DNA of 64,000 bases, from positions 1-64,000 of the forward strand of contig JACKER010000017.1 in the NCBI GenBank assembly GCA_020632925.1. The letters are read 5' to 3'. Source of the stretch: Alphaproteobacteria bacterium (GTDB lineage Bacteria; Myxococcota_A; UBA796; GCA-2862545). Below the pieces are notes generated by a model. The model was not told the origin of the DNA. It saw only the letters and a program-made list of their open reading frames with translations, and did no database searches. Below, piece after piece: positions 60,769 through 64,000 of the stretch. Numbering within the stretch: the first letter of the stretch is position 1; every line of letters begins with the position of its first letter. The position numbers were made by a program, and so were the translations under genes.

Positions 60769-61355
60769 TGAGCTCGCCCGTCACCTTCCTGCGGGAGTTC
60801 GTGAAGGACCCCGTCCAGCTCGGGGCCGTCGCGCCTTCCGGCCCCTCGCTCGCGGCGCTGATGGTCGAGGCCGCGGACCTGAAGCCCGACCACGTGGTGG
60901 TCGAGCTCGGCGCCGGCACCGGCCCGATGACGGCGGAGATCCTCAAGGTCCGCCCGGAGGGTCCGTTCGTCACGCTCGAGCCGAACCCCCCGCTCGCCGA
61001 CGGCCTCAAGGCGCGCTTCCCGGGGGTCCGCGTCGAGCAGAAGTACGCCCAGGAGCTGCGGGCGATCCTCGACGACATGGGGCACGACCGCGCGGACCGT
61101 GTCGTCAGCAGCCTCCCGTGGGCGATCTGGAGCGACGAGCTTCAGTCCGCCGTGTTCTCCGCCATCCTCGACGTGCTCGCCGACGACGGTCGCATGGTGA
61201 CCTTCGCCTACGTGCACGCGCTGTGGCTCCCCGCCGCGCGTCGCCTGCGCAAGGCGCTCGAGGACCGCTTCCACTCGGTGACGACGACCCGCGTCGCCTG
61301 GCTCAACCTCCCGCCGGCGCTGGTGTACGTCTGCGACCGTCCCCGGAGATCCTGA
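60768..61355 (+). CDS. phospholipid N-methyltransferase-type SAM methyltransferase
   Basis: A 195-residue protein whose GTG overlaps the last base of the previous stop. It starts with FLREFVKDPVQLGAVAPSGPSLA, the opening typical of PmtA-like and rRNA-dimethylase-related phospholipid methyltransferases. SAM motif I is VVELGAGTGPMT (near 45-56), and SSLPWAIW stands where related enzymes have (N/S)LP(F/Y). The usual substrate is phosphatidylethanolamine at the membrane. It is encoded between two lipoproteins in a coupled operon. Confidence 0.85.
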   Translation: MSSPVTFLREFVKDPVQLGAVAPSGPSLAALMVEAADLKPDHVVVELGAGTGPMTAEILKVRPEGPFVTLEPNPPLADGLKARFPGVRVEQKYAQELRAILDDMGHDRADRVVSSLPWAIWSDELQSAVFSAILDVLADDGRMVTFAYVHALWLPAARRLRKALEDRFHSVTTTRVAWLNLPPALVYVCDRPRRS

Positions 61356-62053
61356 TGTCCCGCTCGCTGCCCCTCCTGCTGCTCCTCGCGGCCTGCGGAG
61401 GCCCCGCCTCCGCGCCCATGCAGCCCGCGCCCGCTCCCGCGCCGGTCCCTGCCGTGCCCACGCCCGCTCCCATGGCGGAGACGCCGCCCCAGCGCGAGGC
61501 GCCCGATCCGGAGCGGATGGCGACCGTGCAGGAGATCCTCGCGGCGGGGGAGTACACCATCGCCCGCATGGACTCGTGCGGTGAGGAGGCCTGGGTCGCC
61601 GGCCCGAAGACCGAGCTCACCGTCGGCCAGGTCGTGACGATGCCGATGGGCACGGTGATGACGGACTTCGAGTCCAAGACGCTCGGGCGCACCTTCGACG
61701 CGATCCTGTTCGTGAACACCATCACGCCGGTGGACGGCCCCGTGAAGTGCCCGCCGCCGCCCCCGCCGCAGCACACCGACCCCACGCCGCGCGCGGAGCC
61801 TGCGGACACCACGATCGGCGTGGTGAAGGAGACGATGCAGGCGGGTGGGTACACCTACGCGCGCATCGACGTGTGCGGGGCCGAGCGCTGGGTCGCCGGT
61901 CCGCCGATCCCGCTGACCGTCGGCGACCCGGTGAAGGTGGCGGGCGCGATGACGATGAAGGACTTCAACAGCCCGACCCTGGGTCGCACCTTCGAGCAGC
62001 TCGATCTCGTCTCCAAGATCGTGATCAGCGGGACCCCGCCCTCCTGCCCATGA
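61355..62053 (+). CDS. lipoprotein with two NrfJ-like repeats
   Basis: A 232-residue protein with lipoprotein signal MSRSLPLLLLLAAC (Cys14) and a Pro/Ala linker (to about 55). Two copies of a 70-residue domain follow, about 56-128 and 150-226. Each reads GxYTxAR(M/I)DxCGxExWVAGP, then L-T-V-G, then F-x-S-x-TLGRTF. The pattern matches NrfJ-related OB-fold-like periplasmic proteins. Each copy has a Cys in the second strand. It overlaps the methyltransferase stop by one base and thpR by four. Role unknown; small-ligand or redox binding in the periplasm is possible. Confidence 0.8.
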   Translation: MSRSLPLLLLLAACGGPASAPMQPAPAPAPVPAVPTPAPMAETPPQREAPDPERMATVQEILAAGEYTIARMDSCGEEAWVAGPKTELTVGQVVTMPMGTVMTDFESKTLGRTFDAILFVNTITPVDGPVKCPPPPPPQHTDPTPRAEPADTTIGVVKETMQAGGYTYARIDVCGAERWVAGPPIPLTVGDPVKVAGAMTMKDFNSPTLGRTFEQLDLVSKIVISGTPPSCP

Positions 62054-62571
62054 GCCGCTGCTTCGTCGCCATCGAGCTCCCTGCGGAGGTGCGCGTGACC
62101 CTGCTCGCCAGGGCGCCCTCGGGCGACGGCTGCCGCCCGGTCCGCGACGAGCAGCTCCACGTCACCCTGCACTTCCTCGGAGAGCGCGATCCGGACGCGG
62201 TGATCGCCGCGTTGCGCGGTGTGGCGTTCGCGCCGTTCACGCTCCGGGTCGGAGGGCTCGGCGTGTTCGAGGGCCAGGACCACGACTCGAGCTGTTGGGC
62301 GGGGCTGGAGGAGAGCGACGCGCTGCTGGCGTTGCACCGTGACGTGGGGCGGGCGCTGGCGGCCGTGGGATTCGAGGCGGAGACGAGGCCCTACCATCCA
62401 CACGTCACGCTCGCGCGCTGCAAGGCGTCCGCGTCGGCGCACGTGGAGGCGTTCCGCGCCGGGACGCTGGCGCCGATGGACGTGCCGGTCTCGGAGATCG
62501 CGCTGTTCGAGAGCGTGCTCGGCCCGGCGGGCCCGACGTACACGCGGATCTGGGCCTCACCCCACCCGTAG
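62050..62571 (+). CDS. thpR: RNA 2',3'-cyclic phosphodiesterase (2H ligase-like)
   Basis: A 173-residue cytoplasmic protein of the 2H phosphoesterase superfamily. The two HxTx motifs are HVTL at His37 and HVTL at His118, and the opening SRCFVAIELP is typical of ThpR/LigT. It opens 2',3'-cyclic phosphates on RNA and was first described as a 2'-5' ligase. It is last in the four-gene run, joined by ATGA, and its last 15 bases overlap the convergent oxidoreductase gene. Confidence 0.92.
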   Translation: MSRCFVAIELPAEVRVTLLARAPSGDGCRPVRDEQLHVTLHFLGERDPDAVIAALRGVAFAPFTLRVGGLGVFEGQDHDSSCWAGLEESDALLALHRDVGRALAAVGFEAETRPYHPHVTLARCKASASAHVEAFRAGTLAPMDVPVSEIALFESVLGPAGPTYTRIWASPHP

Positions 62572-63513
62572 GACGACCTTCCCAACGGTCCGATCGGACG
62601 AGACCCGTGCGTGAGCAGCCTCCGCCTCCTCGATCGGGAAGACGGTGTCGACGACGGGGTGAAGGCGGCCCGCGACCACCGCCGGCCACAGGTCGCGCAG
62701 GACCCCGGCGACGATGCGCGCCTTGTCGGCGTCGTCGCGGGACCGGAGGACCGTGCCGAGGACCTGCTGGCGCTTCACGAGGAGCCGCCCTGCGTCCAGC
62801 GTGGACGACGCTCCCCCCATCAGCCCGATGACCACGACGCGCCCGCCCACGCCGAGCACCTGCTGGTCGCGCGCCAGGCTCTCGCCGGCGATGGGGTCGA
62901 GCACGAGGTCCACGCCCTGCGGCGCCCACGCCTTCACCGCGGCGACCCAGTCCCCGCGCCGATCGGCGACCTCCTCCGCCCCCAGCGCGCGGCACCGGTC
63001 GAGCTTGTCCGCCGACGCCAGCGCGAACGTGCGCAGCCCGAGCTCTCGGGCCGCCATCAGCGCCATCGTGCCGATGCCGGACGCGGCGGCGTGCACGAGC
63101 CAGCGCTCCCCGGGGCGCGCGCGGGCCAGGTCCAGGCACATCCACACGGTGCACAGCGCCTCGGGCAGGGCCGCGGCCTCCTCGAACGCCAGTCCGTCCG
63201 GCAGCGGGAGGAGCTGTCCCACCGGGACGACCACCCGCTCCGCGTACCCGCCGCCCGAGAGCAGCGCCGCGACACGATCGCCGACGGCGACGCCGGACAC
63301 CCCCGGGCCGATGGCGTCCAGCACGCCCGCGCACTCGAGCCCGAGGATCGGAGAGGCGCCGGGCGGGGGAGGGTAGAGGCCGCGACGCTGGAGCAGGTCC
63401 GCGCGGTTCACCGCGGTCGCGCGCACGGCGATCCGCACCTCGCCCTCGCCGGGGACCGGTGTGGGAGCTTCGACCCAGCGGAGCGCGGGTTCGTCGTGGG
63501 AGACGGCGAGCAT
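62557..63513 (-). CDS. NAD(P)H quinone oxidoreductase, PIG3/QOR-type MDR protein
   Basis: A 318-residue medium-chain dehydrogenase/reductase. It has the quinone-reductase opening (VNRADLLQRRGLYPPPPG, near 36-53), no zinc-ligand Cys cluster and a VHAAASGIGTMALMAA nucleotide loop (near 140-155). The LLVKRQQVLGTVLRSR segment near 243-258 is typical of the PIG3 group. It reduces quinones or enones with NADPH. Cytoplasmic. A symmetrical -10 palindrome 9 bases upstream would give it an almost leaderless mRNA. Confidence 0.92.
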   Translation of the reverse strand: MLAVSHDEPALRWVEAPTPVPGEGEVRIAVRATAVNRADLLQRRGLYPPPPGASPILGLECAGVLDAIGPGVSGVAVGDRVAALLSGGGYAERVVVPVGQLLPLPDGLAFEEAAALPEALCTVWMCLDLARARPGERWLVHAAASGIGTMALMAARELGLRTFALASADKLDRCRALGAEEVADRRGDWVAAVKAWAPQGVDLVLDPIAGESLARDQQVLGVGGRVVVIGLMGGASSTLDAGRLLVKRQQVLGTVLRSRDDADKARIVAGVLRDLWPAVVAGRLHPVVDTVFPIEEAEAAHARVSSDRTVGKVVLRVG

Positions 63514-63522
63514 GGCGCCCCG

Positions 63523-63532
63523 ACGTTAACGT
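63523..63532. promoter_or_regulatory. symmetrical -10 palindrome ACGTTAACGT between divergent genes
   Basis: The perfect palindrome carries TAACGT on both strands (plus 63527-63532, minus 63528-63523). It lies in the 42-base gap between the divergent oxidoreductase (start 63513) and DsrE-like (start 63556) genes. It is the second symmetrical -10 in the window after 34888-34895. Confidence 0.45.
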
Positions 63533-63555
63533 GTGTGCTCCGGAGCGCGCGAAGA

Positions 63556-63939
63556 ATGGACGAAGCCGAGCCCGAGCCCAGCGGACCCTTCTGCGTGGTG
63601 TGGGTGCACGCCGACTCGCCGGACGTCTTCGAGCGGGCAGCGCGGTACGCTCGGCAGAACCTGAACTACGGCATGATGGTCGTCGTGGTCTTCACGGAGG
63701 CGGGAGCCCGCCTGCTCCAGACGGACCGCATGGCGCGGATGCTGATGCTGCCGGGCATCCAACAGCTGGTGGACGAGCTCGACCGGGGCGGCGCGAGCTT
63801 CGAGCTGGACCTGTCCAGCGCACGCCGGGTGGGCGTGGTCGAGACGCTCACGAGCCTGCTCCCGTCCCTGCGGATCGCCGATCCCGCGCGCCTCGCCGAG
63901 CTCGCGACGGGCACGCGGATGACGGCCCGCTACGGATGA
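63556..63939 (+). CDS. DsrE-like small protein
   Basis: A 127-residue protein. The alternating alpha/beta plan is VVWVHADSP, then a helix, MMVVVVFTEAGARLL, a helix with MARMLMLPGIQQLVDEL and SFELDLSSARRVG. It resembles the DsrE/DsrF-like fold used in sulfur relay proteins. A single Cys is present near residue 13, not in the usual DsrE position, so sulfur transfer is not supported directly. It starts at ATG 63556 after CGGAG and overlaps the next gene by four bases. Confidence 0.65.
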   Translation: MDEAEPEPSGPFCVVWVHADSPDVFERAARYARQNLNYGMMVVVVFTEAGARLLQTDRMARMLMLPGIQQLVDELDRGGASFELDLSSARRVGVVETLTSLLPSLRIADPARLAELATGTRMTARYG

Positions 63940-64000
63940 GCGTGGTCCGAGGGCTGCTGCGCTGCGTGGGGCTCGGGCTGTGCGTGGCCGCGCTGGAGAT
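63936..64000 (+). CDS. exported or membrane protein, 3' truncated by window end
   Basis: An ATG at 63936 overlaps the previous stop (ATGA). The visible 21 residues, MSVVRGLLRCVGLGLCVAALE, look like a signal peptide or membrane anchor. The rest lies beyond the window and no function can be given. Confidence 0.6.
   Translation, partial: MSVVRGLLRCVGLGLCVAALE

Overview
The window is about 70% G+C, densely packed and has no visible rRNA, tRNA, CRISPR array, phage or insertion sequence. Several surface-protein signatures point to a Myxococcota or related former-deltaproteobacterial genome. These are a MYXO-CTERM-like C-terminal tail (two genes), a myxococcus-type Cys-rich repeat, a CSLREA beta-helix protein, AgmX/PglI-type C-terminal domains (two genes), a MopE-like metal-binding motif, long thrombospondin type-3 repeats and very many lipoproteins. 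This is an inference from gene content; no phylogenetic marker was compared. GTG and TTG starts and 1-8 base overlaps (ATGA, GTGA, TTGA) are common.

Layout. 1-3.2 kb: the 3' part of a large secreted-type protein and a lipoprotein. 3.2-8.4 kb (minus): a tight run of a SUKH-domain protein, a 20-residue leucine-rich-repeat protein, a two-helix membrane protein, an M2 (ACE-type) metallopeptidase lipoprotein, an 80-residue protein and an Hsp70-like ATPase. 8.4-13.7 kb: a frameshifted TMEM175-type channel gene, cobalamin-dependent methionine synthase (metH), a DUF1801-type protein and a membrane protein. 13.7-23.2 kb: an AgmX-type lipoprotein, an atypical SDR, a TerB-like protein, a secreted helical protein with its own promoter and terminator, a 5'-3' exonuclease, a coupled lipoprotein/sulfatase-fold pair and small secreted proteins.

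23.2-29 kb (minus): a coupled three-gene surface operon of an OmpA-family porin, a 1108-residue TSP3-repeat protein with a sorting tail, and a small secreted protein. 29-37.3 kb (plus): a membrane-fused spermidine-synthase-like protein, an FprA-type ferredoxin reductase, a LysM/AgmX lipoprotein, a zinc-ribbon protein, a MopE-motif lipoprotein and a VWA-like lipoprotein, with a DUF4097-like lipoprotein on the minus strand. 37.3-43.5 kb (minus): a TetR regulator followed by acyl-CoA dehydrogenase, MaoC hydratase, high-molecular-weight FabG and thiolase. This is a complete beta-oxidation-type cycle that matches the mycobacterial fadE5-htdX-fabG4-fadA2 gene set, and twin operator-like sites overlap its promoter.

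43.5-52.6 kb: a CCCGCT hexanucleotide repeat tract, two tandem paralogous secreted proteins, a membrane protein with a ferritin-like di-iron domain, an HCCA-isomerase/DsbA-type protein, a frameshifted CSLREA beta-helix protein, two further surface proteins and a cyclopropane-synthase-type methyltransferase. 52.6-58.5 kb (minus): a hairpin repeat cluster, an AlkB-type hydroxylase with its TetR regulator and a perfect 18-bp palindromic operator, then a pgi-malQ-LPG-synthase-TM operon. 58.5-64 kb: a class III aminotransferase, a chain of four nearly touching genes (lipoprotein, phospholipid-type methyltransferase, NrfJ-like duplicated lipoprotein, thpR), a quinone oxidoreductase, a DsrE-like protein and a truncated last gene.

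Lipid chemistry recurs (beta-oxidation set, AlkB, cyclopropane-type and phospholipid-type methyltransferases), as does outer-surface display. Many single genes share a short-leader promoter layout, with a GGTANNNT-type -10 element 5-25 bases before the ribosome-binding site or start codon. Two divergent intergenic gaps carry symmetrical, overlapping -10 elements that could fire in both directions.
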